A DNA stretch of 64,000 nt from Yoonia sediminilitoris (lineage in GTDB: Bacteria > Pseudomonadota > Alphaproteobacteria > Rhodobacterales > Rhodobacteraceae): the NCBI RefSeq assembly GCF_003058085.1, contig NZ_QBUD01000002.1:62001-126000 (forward strand). Reading direction: 5' to 3'. Shown in pieces: positions 52,217-59,948 of the stretch. Under the pieces are notes generated by a model. The model ran no database searches and was not told the DNA's origin. It worked only from the letters and a program-made list of their open reading frames with translations. The position numbers and the translations under genes were made by a program. The first letter of the stretch is position 1. Every line of letters begins with the position of its first letter.

Positions 52217-53181
52217 TGCTTTACACCAGTCACGATATGAAACTCCGTATCAAGCGCGACCGCTTTCTTTTGTACTTCAAATCCCAAACCAGACAGCAGT
52301 GTGCTATATAACTCTGACGGTCTGTAGAATGGCGCAAAGACCAGATTGCCAAGCGTCTGCGTATCGCCGATGGCCGCGTCCGCAGCGCCAAACGGCTGCC
52401 GTTCACAGACGGTCAACCGTCCGCCTGCGGGCAGTAAATCAGCGGCCTGTTTCAACATGGCCACGGCCTCCTCTTCGGGCCAGTCATGCAGGACCGATTT
52501 AAACATGACCGCATCCACATTGCCTTCAAAAGGAGCGAGTGCGTTTGCCTTGCGCGCATCCCCCGCAACGAATGACAAGCCCGGCACATCGCGCCGTTTC
52601 TTGCCAAGTGCACAGACAGCAGGCAGATCGAAAACCGTCGCAGCCAGACCATCATAATGGGCCATCAAAGCCACCGCCATGACCCCCGTATTGCCGCCGA
52701 TTTCCAGCAGATGCCGCGAATCACCAAGGTCGATTTCGGGTGCCAGCAAGGGGGCTTCGATGCGCGAAAGAGCCTCGACATAGTTCACCCAGGGAGCGGT
52801 CGCCTCAAGATGCGCGGGGGTCGTTCCTTCGGCCATATCGTAGCGAAACAAGCGGAAAGTGGCGGACTTTTCCATAAATGCAGGCAGGTCAGAAGCGAGG
52901 TCTTCGAACCCCATGGCGATGTCCGCAGCCGCCCGCCGGAAAAACGATGCCATGGCGCGGATATCATCAGAGGACCGTTCCCACGCGGACGCAAATTCGG
53001 GCGTCAGCACAAGGCCGCCTTCGTCCAGCGCCAAGACCCCGACACCCATTAGAATATGATGAATGGGTCCCAACTGGCCCGCTTGAATCGGCGCATCAAA
53101 CAGTCCCCGTTGAGCTGCGACGTCAACGGCAACAGCCCCTTGAAGAGTCAATATCCAGGGAAACGGGAAGTTTTTTCGCAT
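52213..53181 (-). CDS. SAM-dependent O-methyltransferase (COMT-like)
   Basis: A 322-residue methyltransferase of the hydroxyneurospore/caffeate O-methyltransferase type. It has an N-terminal helical dimerisation domain (about 10-110), then the SAM-binding fold with motif I LLEIGGNTG (158-166), acidic residue Asp185 in VFDLP, AGDARK, and the typical FKSVLHDWPEEEA (His232, a candidate catalytic base) followed by LLPAGGRL. Relatives methylate hydroxyls of small aromatic or polyketide-like molecules. The substrate is unknown. It is co-transcribed with the kinase and lies opposite the FG-GAP/RTX gene across a 280-bp divergent region. Confidence 0.87.
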   Translation of the reverse strand: MRKNFPFPWILTLQGAVAVDVAAQRGLFDAPIQAGQLGPIHHILMGVGVLALDEGGLVLTPEFASAWERSSDDIRAMASFFRRAAADIAMGFEDLASDLPAFMEKSATFRLFRYDMAEGTTPAHLEATAPWVNYVEALSRIEAPLLAPEIDLGDSRHLLEIGGNTGVMAVALMAHYDGLAATVFDLPAVCALGKKRRDVPGLSFVAGDARKANALAPFEGNVDAVMFKSVLHDWPEEEAVAMLKQAADLLPAGGRLTVCERQPFGAADAAIGDTQTLGNLVFAPFYRPSELYSTLLSGLGFEVQKKAVALDTEFHIVTGVKQ

Positions 53182-53461
53182 GGTGGTTAACGCGCCTTTG
53201 TTGGAGGTATCTTCATGGTTAACCGGTGTTTGATCCGACGCACAGAGCCCAATTATGGCAAATTCTTGTCAAACTTGTATGGTTAATCAGAGTTTAACGC
53301 CGCAATGATGCCAATTAGTCATGCCAGGCTCTCCGAAACGTAAGTATTTCGTAAAGGCAATTGCGGCTGAGCTTACATTTATGTTTATCTTCTTGGTGCG
53401 GGCGATGGGCCAACCACACAGCTGGGCTTTCCACCGTGACTTTTGAAGTAAAGGATTTGAC
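53182..53461. promoter_or_regulatory. Divergent regulatory region, methyltransferase / FG-GAP-RTX gene
   Basis: A 280-bp gap between divergent genes. Besides the CtrA-type box at 53283-53298, it has further TTAA elements at 53187 and 53219, the latter inside the palindrome GGTTAACC (53217-53224). On the plus strand AAAGGA lies about 7 bases before the ATG at 53462. Confidence 0.5.
53283..53298 (+). promoter_or_regulatory. Perfect CtrA-type box
   Basis: The sequence reads TTAA, seven bases (TCAGAGT), then TTAAC. It matches the alphaproteobacterial CtrA consensus TTAA-N7-TTAAC with no mismatch. It lies 164 bp before the FG-GAP/RTX start and about 102 bp before the divergent methyltransferase start. 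In Rhodobacteraceae CtrA controls motility, attachment and gene-transfer-agent genes. Confidence 0.6.
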
Positions 53462-56335
53462 ATGGCTGGCTCTGCCTATTTTGTTTTGGAAGGCCCCCTC
53501 GGCTCTGGTCTAGGGAGCAGCCTTTCAACGGGGGGCAATCTGGTCACAGGCAGCTCGCCTTTCTCAGAGTTCATCGTCGGCGCAGATAGCGATGACGGCA
53601 CCGCAGCATACATTTACACCGGCGCCAGTTCAGAAACTGATCCGGGCATTCCCGCCGATGGTTCACTGCCTTCCATATCCTTCACCACAACCGTCGGCGA
53701 TGGTGGCGGCACAGCCGTTCTGGGTGGTTTCGACTTCAACGGGGACGGCATTGATGATGTGGCCGTCAGCGCGCCAAACGCCAATGGCGGCGATGGCGCG
53801 GTTTATGTGATCTACGGTCGTGAAGATCTTTTAGATGCTGATTTGACGCTGGCGGACCTGAACGGCACCAATGGTGTGATTATCAACGGTATTAGCGGCA
53901 GCAATTTTGGTGCAAGCCTGACGGCGGCCGACCTTGATGGTGTGCCTGGCGACGAGTTGATCATCGGCGCACCCACTGCCGGCAGCGGCAGCGATGCGGA
54001 TCAGGGCGGCGTGGTCGCCGTTTCAATTGCGGACCTTGGCGGTACGGCCAGCTTCACTGTCACAGATTTCGATGTTGTCGGTCTGGCGGGTGGCGACGCG
54101 CTTGGCACGTCGGTCGCCAATGTTGGTGATATCAACGGCGATGGGATTGACGACATCGCCTTGGGCGCGCCGGGCGTTGATGCGGCAGACTCTGCAAATG
54201 GGGCAACCTATGTTGTGTTCGGCACGGGCAACAGCAATCCGCTTGAAAGCGCCGATCTGGACACTCTGGCCGGAAGCACTTTCCCGACGACAATCCCAAC
54301 AACCGGGCTTGTCCTGACGGGCGGCGGGCAAGCGAACGAAGCTGGCTACGTGATCTCAAACGCTGGCGACATGAATGACGATGGGGTTTCTGACTTGCTG
54401 GTCACCGCCCCCGGCGCAGACGAGGCCTATGTGATCTTTGGATCGGCCGGTGGGTTTACCCCGGCTGACGCAGCCATTGACTTGGGCGACCTTGGCAACG
54501 CAGGGATCACAATCAGTGGTGCGTCAAACGGCCTTGTCGGCATCGGTGTCGGCGATGTCAGCGGCGACGGGCTTGATGATCTTCTGTTCACCGAAGTTGA
54601 TGAATTTGGGAACGGCACGGCTTACCTTGTCTATGGCGGCGCGCTGGTTACAGACTTTGACCTGACCAGTCTTGATGGCACCAACGGATATACTTTCACC
54701 GGCATTGACACGGGCGTATTTGCCACGCTGGCTGCAAACAGCCTGGGCGATGTCAACAACGACGGTATCAATGACCTTGGTTTCGGCGTCTCCAGCGCAG
54801 ACATTGGCGATGGCCAGACGATTGGCTTTCTTGGCGGTTCCGAAAACCTTGCGGCACTTGCCACTGTCGGCGGCGGCAGTGCCGGAACCATCGATGTGAG
54901 CGCGTTCAACAGCGTTGATCTGCCCGAGGCAGATTTTGTGCCAACTGACCTGAGCGTCACGATTGGCGGCGACAACACCGGCGAGATTGATCTGCGCGCC
55001 GATGAAACAACAGCGACAGGTATCGTCGAAATTTCAGATACAGAAGACGCATCTGCCACCTTCGACACTTCAGATGGCGGAACCGTCTCTGCCGGTCTGT
55101 TCGGCGACATAGTTGTTGCCGACGATGGTGACGGCTTTGAAGAAACCGACCGTTGGACATATACGCTGAATGCGGCCGGATTAGACGAACTCGTGAGGAT
55201 CGGCGATGGCGAGACGATTCAGGACCGCATCCTGCTGACCGCCAGCAACGGCAGCCAGCGCGCAATCAATATCACGATCACGGGCGAAGATGATGAGGCG
55301 GTCGTAACGGTAGCGCCTTTGGACGTCCTTGCCCCTGCGCTTCCTGCCGGAACTGTCCTGACAGAAGATTTTGCATCCGTTCGTGGGACCTTCACCGTTG
55401 ATGACCCCGATCAGAACGACAATCCCGATCTGGCGGGCCTGACCTTTGAAGGCGAGTACGGCGAGATTTCCTTTGACGAGACAGGCAACGGGTTCACCTA
55501 CGTTGTCACCGAAGACCTGCCCGAACTGGACTTTGGTGAAACGCTGACCGAGACCTTTTCGGAAACCGTCGACGGGATTGCGATTGATTTCTCATTTACG
55601 ATCGAAGGCCGTGACGAGGACACGGCAAACGATGCCACAGGATCACTCTACACTTTGGTTGGTGATGGTGTGTCCGTTTCGTTCGGGGCTGGCGACGAAG
55701 GCGTGGTCGGCACGGCTGGCAACGACACAATCGACACCGGTGCAGGCGACGATGTTGTTGATGGCGGTGCGGGCAATGACACGATCTCTGACGCCTTTGG
55801 CAATGACGACGTCATCGGCGGCGAAGGCAATGACGAGGTCACGCTGCTAAGCGGCCGCAACACAATCACCGATGGCGGTCTGTCCACCGACAGCAACTAC
55901 TTCAAAGGTGGCGTTGGCCGCGACACGATCACGGGCGGCAGCGGGAATGACGTGATTGATGGTGACGCTGCATCTAACATCATTGGCAGCGCTGACATAC
56001 TTGATGGTGGCACTGGTGATGACGTCATGCGCGGCGGTCTGGGGACCGACACGTTCATCTTCTCAACCGGCAGCGGCAATGACATCATCGCAAGCTTTGC
56101 CGATGTCGAGGGCGGTGGTGACGATCCATTCTCGGCAGTCGGGTTGTCCCGCGATTTCAATGTCTACCTTGATACGGTCGATGTAAGTGGTTTGGGAGGG
56201 ATCACCGCAGGCAACGTGATGAGCAACATCACAAATGTTGCTGGCAACGCGGTTCTGACCGTGGGTAGTGACAGCCTGACCTTCTGGGACGTTTCCGCCA
56301 GCGACCTTTCCGCCAGCAATTTTGACTTCGGCTAA
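53462..56335 (+). CDS. FG-GAP repeat / VCBS-like / RTX extracellular protein
   Basis: A 957-residue acidic extracellular protein without a Sec signal. Residues about 15-480 hold FG-GAP (integrin-type beta-propeller) repeats with calcium loops such as DFNGDGIDDVAVSAP, DINGDGIDDIALGAP and DMNDDGVSDLLVTAP. About 505-735 looks like VCBS/cadherin-like domains (WTYTLNAAGLDELVRIGDGE). About 745-880 is an RTX block (GTAGNDTIDTGAGDDVVDGG), and the last 70 residues may be a type I secretion signal, as in other RTX proteins lacking a leader. No type I secretion genes are nearby. It lies downstream of a perfect CtrA box and starts a three-gene rightward cluster. Probable role: surface adhesion or calcium-dependent matrix. 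Confidence 0.88.
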   Translation: MAGSAYFVLEGPLGSGLGSSLSTGGNLVTGSSPFSEFIVGADSDDGTAAYIYTGASSETDPGIPADGSLPSISFTTTVGDGGGTAVLGGFDFNGDGIDDVAVSAPNANGGDGAVYVIYGREDLLDADLTLADLNGTNGVIINGISGSNFGASLTAADLDGVPGDELIIGAPTAGSGSDADQGGVVAVSIADLGGTASFTVTDFDVVGLAGGDALGTSVANVGDINGDGIDDIALGAPGVDAADSANGATYVVFGTGNSNPLESADLDTLAGSTFPTTIPTTGLVLTGGGQANEAGYVISNAGDMNDDGVSDLLVTAPGADEAYVIFGSAGGFTPADAAIDLGDLGNAGITISGASNGLVGIGVGDVSGDGLDDLLFTEVDEFGNGTAYLVYGGALVTDFDLTSLDGTNGYTFTGIDTGVFATLAANSLGDVNNDGINDLGFGVSSADIGDGQTIGFLGGSENLAALATVGGGSAGTIDVSAFNSVDLPEADFVPTDLSVTIGGDNTGEIDLRADETTATGIVEISDTEDASATFDTSDGGTVSAGLFGDIVVADDGDGFEETDRWTYTLNAAGLDELVRIGDGETIQDRILLTASNGSQRAINITITGEDDEAVVTVAPLDVLAPALPAGTVLTEDFASVRGTFTVDDPDQNDNPDLAGLTFEGEYGEISFDETGNGFTYVVTEDLPELDFGETLTETFSETVDGIAIDFSFTIEGRDEDTANDATGSLYTLVGDGVSVSFGAGDEGVVGTAGNDTIDTGAGDDVVDGGAGNDTISDAFGNDDVIGGEGNDEVTLLSGRNTITDGGLSTDSNYFKGGVGRDTITGGSGNDVIDGDAASNIIGSADILDGGTGDDVMRGGLGTDTFIFSTGSGNDIIASFADVEGGGDDPFSAVGLSRDFNVYLDTVDVSGLGGITAGNVMSNITNVAGNAVLTVGSDSLTFWDVSASDLSASNFDFG

Positions 56336-56362
56336 TGGCCCAATAAACGGGAGTCCCGACAG

Positions 56363-57208
56363 GTGACATCTTTTACAAAAACACTTCTGACCCTCGCGGG
56401 CTGCACCCTTCTTGCTGCATGTGGCGGCGGTGGCGGCGGCGATGATGGCCCACGGACAGTTTTCACCAACCAACCGCTCGATAGCCGGGTCCCCGGCGAA
56501 AGCACGATTGCAGCAGCGGGTGTGGTGCAGGATCCATTTTCTGGACGCGCGGCAAATGTTCAGGTCGTTTTGGGTAGTCTTGATCGCCCCACGCAAGAGC
56601 TTGACCTGCGCGAGTTGATCGAGAATGGCGAACAGATCGGCGAAAACGCATGGCGCAGCGGGTCGCAAACCGTGACCCCCGTCGAAGATGGGGCCTTTGC
56701 CAGTAGTAACTTTGCATTCCTTGTACCCGTAAATGTGACCACAGACGGCGACGTGGCTGGCACCTACATTGTTGGCGTCGTCTCTCGGACACAGGACCTT
56801 CCCAGTAGCGGCAGCGCAACATTTCGCGGCCCCGCATCTGTTTCAACACTCCTAGGCGGTACGGGCGGCGCATCGTATGCGAAGGCCAGCGGTGACGCCA
56901 CGATCACGGCTTCATTCCGCAATGAGACGGTTGACCTGTTGGTCGAAGACTTCTCGGGTGACACGATGCCGTTCGGCAGCATCGAAATCAGCGACATGCA
57001 AATTTCGAATGATTCAAATGCGACCTTTGCCAGCAATGGCGGGTCAAGCTATGATATCGGATCAGGCGATATTGTGGGGGAAAATGCCCGGCTTGACGCG
57101 GAAGGTGCCTTTTATGGAGGCGACTCCAATGGCCCGGCAGAGGCAGGTGGCGCATTCCTGATCAAGGGTGACGATGGCGAAGTCTTCGGCGTCTTTGCCG
57201 GAAACTAA
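56363..57208 (+). CDS. Transferrin-binding-protein-like surface lipoprotein
   Basis: A 281-residue lipoprotein. The N-terminus (GTG start) has a lipoprotein signal with lipobox LLAAC followed by a Gly/Asp-rich tether. The C-terminal half, ending in EAGGAFLIKGDDGEVFGVFAG, has the pattern of the TbpB-type eight-stranded barrel (FYGGDSNGPAEAGGAF). In Gram-negative bacteria such lipoproteins can be surface-exposed. It lies 27 bp after the FG-GAP/RTX gene with a GGGAG ribosome site upstream, so the two are likely co-expressed. Ligand unknown; no iron-uptake receptor is adjacent. Confidence 0.75.
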   Translation: MTSFTKTLLTLAGCTLLAACGGGGGGDDGPRTVFTNQPLDSRVPGESTIAAAGVVQDPFSGRAANVQVVLGSLDRPTQELDLRELIENGEQIGENAWRSGSQTVTPVEDGAFASSNFAFLVPVNVTTDGDVAGTYIVGVVSRTQDLPSSGSATFRGPASVSTLLGGTGGASYAKASGDATITASFRNETVDLLVEDFSGDTMPFGSIEISDMQISNDSNATFASNGGSSYDIGSGDIVGENARLDAEGAFYGGDSNGPAEAGGAFLIKGDDGEVFGVFAGN

Positions 57209-57274
57209 ATCTTCATACTGAACGAAAATACGCAACACATATCCTAACGGAACAATGAAAGAGGACCTGCCCGA

Positions 57275-58015
57275 ATGGCAAAACAACTGATGATCTATGA
57301 ACGTGCTGTGCCAATCTCGATCGAAGCGCACAAGGACTGGTCAGTCAAATCAGACAACACCTATGGCTTCGCGCGCGATGTGAATTCCGTGCCCGTGCTG
57401 GCCGCAGAATTCGCCCCGGCGGCCATGGAATACACGATCATCTTTGCGGGCGACGGCGATGTGGTGTTCCCATCGGTCATCCTTGGCATGAAGGAAGGGC
57501 AAAACGCCCACGTCAAGAGTGACAACACATGGGACGGGCGCTATGTCCCCGCCTTCTTCCGCCGCTATCCGTTTGTCTTTGCGGCATCGGACGATCAATC
57601 TACCTTTACCCTTTGCATCGACGAAGAATATGAGGGCCTGAACAAGAAAGGTCAGGGCGAACGTCTGTTTGACGCCGACGGCAACCGCACCCAGTATCTG
57701 GAAAACGTGTTGGCCTTTTCGACGGAATATCAGGGGCAGTTCACCCGCACGCAGGCTTTTGCCAAGCGTCTGCTGGACCTTGATCTGCTGGAACCCGCGC
57801 AAGCGCAGTTCAATCTGGCTGGCGGTGAGCGCACCCAACTGTCAGGTTTCAAAACCATCAACCGCGACAAGCTGCGCAATCTGCCTGCCGAAACGCTGGC
57901 TGAAATGGCAAAAACGGACGAGCTTGAGTTGTGCTACCTGCACCTGCAATCGCTCAACAACCTGACGCCAATGACGCAGCGCCTTGCCGCACGGTCCGAA
58001 AGCGACGCTGCTTAA
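57275..58015 (+). CDS. SapC family protein
   Basis: A 246-residue cytoplasmic-looking protein of the SapC family. The signature VPVLAAEFAPAAMEYTIIFAG, then ILGMKEGQNAHV, then GRYVPAFFRRYPFVFA is clear. SapC was named from the S-layer (sap) region of Campylobacter; its molecular role is unsettled. The ribosome site AAAGAGGA lies about 9 bases before the ATG. It ends the rightward cluster just before a strong terminator. Its occurrence beside RTX proteins fits a link to cell-surface protein export. Confidence 0.88.
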   Translation: MAKQLMIYERAVPISIEAHKDWSVKSDNTYGFARDVNSVPVLAAEFAPAAMEYTIIFAGDGDVVFPSVILGMKEGQNAHVKSDNTWDGRYVPAFFRRYPFVFAASDDQSTFTLCIDEEYEGLNKKGQGERLFDADGNRTQYLENVLAFSTEYQGQFTRTQAFAKRLLDLDLLEPAQAQFNLAGGERTQLSGFKTINRDKLRNLPAETLAEMAKTDELELCYLHLQSLNNLTPMTQRLAARSESDAA

Positions 58016-58038
58016 GCGCGGCCAGTATCAAACGCAAT

Positions 58039-58072
58039 GGGCCGCCTGAGCGATCAGGCGGCCCTTTTCTTT
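58039..58072 (+). terminator. Rho-independent terminator after the SapC gene
   Basis: A perfect 11-bp stem, GGGCCGCCTGA (58039-58049) with TCAGGCGGCCC (58054-58064), closed by a GCGA tetraloop and followed by TTTTCTTT. It ends the rightward FG-GAP-lipoprotein-SapC cluster and lies between convergent genes. Confidence 0.9.
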
Positions 58073-58088
58073 GGTACGATGCGACCTG

Positions 58089-58832
58089 TCAAAAGTGGTA
58101 GGAAATGCCCACACGAATTGATGTCGTATCAGGCGCATAGCCCACGGTACAAAGGTCCGTTTCACCTTCTGAACAAGCCGGATCACCGGCAGCGTTCACA
58201 ACAGGCGCCTGCACGCTTTCGAATGCATAATGCTGCACATCAAACCGGGCAGTTACATCCTCGCGGAATGCCCATTCCATCCCGAACCCGACAGTCAGCC
58301 CCAAAAGATCATCCGTCGAACTGGCGCAGTTTGACGTGTCACATGCGTCGTTGGCACTTCCCGTATCAACTTCGTAGGTTTCGAAATTCGTCGTGCCCTG
58401 TGCAACCCCGATGGTCATGAAGGACAGCGCATTGCCATTCACGATACCCGCACGACCGCGCAAGCTCAGGATGCTTTCAAGGTCATGTTCATATTGCGTG
58501 CCTGTTGTCTCTGCCTCGTTGGACGAGAAGAATTCATCGATGGCAATCGAAGAGGTATAGTCCAGCTCTGCACCAACCAGCAGGTTGTTCTCAAGCATGT
58601 AATTATAACCGCCCGTGACGCCCCCTTGGTAGTCCAGCACGGAAATCTGGGGGGAGTTACTGTTGAACTGGTTGTTCAGATCCGAGATCGTGTTGCTGAA
58701 CGTCGTTCCATCCAAGTGCACACCCGCATAGAACCCCTCCCAGTCTTGCGTGAAGTCCTGGGCTTGCACCAGGGACGCTGTGCCGATGCACGCCGCAGCC
58801 GAGGCCGCAAGAACTCTGCCGGTATGAAACAT
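58089..58832 (-). CDS. Outer-membrane beta-barrel protein
   Basis: A 247-residue exported protein of the small Omp/opacity type. The signal peptide (about residues 1-24, ending VQAQ) is followed by WEGFYAGVHLDG, the usual first strand of alphaproteobacterial 8-stranded barrels. Alternating strands follow (YQGGVTGGYNYMLENNLLVG) and the protein ends in RVGISYHF, whose final Phe fits the BAM recognition signal. Four cysteines (the DACDTSNC loop and the ACSEGETDLC loop) could form disulfides in two surface loops, which is uncommon in this family. A palindrome just upstream may control expression. Confidence 0.85.
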   Translation of the reverse strand: MFHTGRVLAASAAACIGTASLVQAQDFTQDWEGFYAGVHLDGTTFSNTISDLNNQFNSNSPQISVLDYQGGVTGGYNYMLENNLLVGAELDYTSSIAIDEFFSSNEAETTGTQYEHDLESILSLRGRAGIVNGNALSFMTIGVAQGTTNFETYEVDTGSANDACDTSNCASSTDDLLGLTVGFGMEWAFREDVTARFDVQHYAFESVQAPVVNAAGDPACSEGETDLCTVGYAPDTTSIRVGISYHF

Positions 58833-58846
58833 TCTGTCACTCCTTA

Positions 58847-58860
58847 TGGGTATTTACCCA
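58847..58860. promoter_or_regulatory. Palindrome beside the Omp ribosome site
   Basis: A 14-bp palindrome, TGGGTA-TT-TACCCA, immediately upstream of the AAGGAG ribosome site of the Omp gene, 15 bases from its ATG. It could be a repressor operator or an mRNA hairpin that limits ribosome access. A second inverted pair, TGATTGAT (58872-58879) and ATCAATCA (58905-58912), lies just beyond. Confidence 0.45.
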
Positions 58861-59125
58861 TTTGGATAGCATGATTGATTCGCCGCACAAAACGCTTTGA
58901 AATCATCAATCACGAAACATGGCAGGGAAAGCACAATTCTTATCCTGCTGAAACTCAGCATTAATCACTCTGGCGCAGGATTATCAAAGAAGTTGCGCAG
59001 GATTTGCAAAGGACAATTCGGCCAAACAGGACTCTCCGGCTTCAAGCAGTTCGTCGCGCTCGTAGAATAATTGTGCCTAGTCGAAGCTTACGCCCCGCTT
59101 CAAAACAGAGTCTGCGACACTACTG
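58861..59125. other. Intergenic region upstream of the Omp gene
   Basis: About 265 bp between the Omp promoter and the 3' end of the GntR gene. Apart from the inverted pair at 58872-58912, no ORF, RNA gene or strong terminator was seen. Confidence 0.4.
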
Positions 59126-59824
59126 TCAGCCCTGCTCAGGCGATAGCAGTTGGGTTTCTATCCGTCGGTAGCCATATCCGATATGGGTGCGCTGGATAAA
59201 CCCGATAGCAGCCACGTCGCCTAGGTCCAGCGCGGTGGTGATATCCTCAAGCTCGGCAACCAGCGCCTGCGCCACATCCGGGCCCAACTGCTTGGCGACC
59301 TTGTACCACGTGCTGGCCGCTTGATAGTAGGTTTGCCACCAGAAGGATTGCAGCGCGTTGTTGCCGATCAGGCTGGCGATCAGACCATGGAGCTGGTGGT
59401 TGACCTCCACATACCGGCGCGCATCGAAATCGCCCCACAGCGTCTGGGCATCGGCCAACAAGCGCGCGCCCGCATCGCGGTCCGCCTGCGTGACTGTGCG
59501 CGGTGACAAGATGCCGATCAGCGAAGCCAGCTCCAGACGCATTTCATAGACATGGCGGATCTGCGCGGCAGAGAGCGACACAACCACTGTGCCCACGCCG
59601 TTTCGAGTCTCGACCAGGCCCAGATGGCTGATCCGGCTGATCGCATCGCGCACAGGGGTACGGCTCACGCCGAATTCGGCGGCTAACTCGGCTTCTTTCA
59701 ACTGGTCGCCGGCTCGATAGTCCAGAAAACAGATGCGCTGCAAGATCTCTTGCTGGATTGTGTCCACCAAGCTTTTGGGCTCGGGGCTGTCGTCTTGCCG
59801 GGGAGTGATCATATGCTTTTCCAT
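59126..59824 (-). CDS. GntR family (FadR-type) transcriptional regulator
   Basis: A 232-residue regulator. The N-terminal winged helix-turn-helix carries QQEILQRICFLDYRAGDQLK, then ELAAEFGVSRTPVRDAISRI, the standard GntR recognition helix. It is followed by an all-helical FCD/FadR-type effector domain (YEMRLELASLIG, EVNHQLHGLIASLIGN). The FCD metal/ligand histidines are partly visible (His in VNHQLH). Starts at 59824 and 59812 are both possible; the frame open to 60043 is rejected because it runs through the divergent gene's start. It is divergent from the creatinase-like/nitrilase pair and probably controls it. Confidence 0.88.
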   Translation of the reverse strand: MEKHMITPRQDDSPEPKSLVDTIQQEILQRICFLDYRAGDQLKEAELAAEFGVSRTPVRDAISRISHLGLVETRNGVGTVVVSLSAAQIRHVYEMRLELASLIGILSPRTVTQADRDAGARLLADAQTLWGDFDARRYVEVNHQLHGLIASLIGNNALQSFWWQTYYQAASTWYKVAKQLGPDVAQALVAELEDITTALDLGDVAAIGFIQRTHIGYGYRRIETQLLSPEQG

Positions 59825-59948
59825 CAATGGTGCATACATCATTGGAAAAATACAGGCAATCTGCGGCGCAATAATCGCAATTGACATAATAGCTGTATGC
59901 AGCTTAGCAAATTGCGACTGCCCACGTTTCTGAGCCAAGGGGACCATC
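59825..59948. promoter_or_regulatory. Divergent promoter region with paired TGTATGCA elements
   Basis: The gap between the GntR gene and the M24 gene. It holds TGCATACA at 59831-59838 and its reverse complement TGTATGCA at 59894-59901, the latter within AGCTGTATGCAGCT. Their centres are 63 bp apart, close to six helical turns. FadR-type GntR proteins typically bind short palindromes with a TGTATNCA-like core, so these are candidate operators. Confidence 0.5.
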
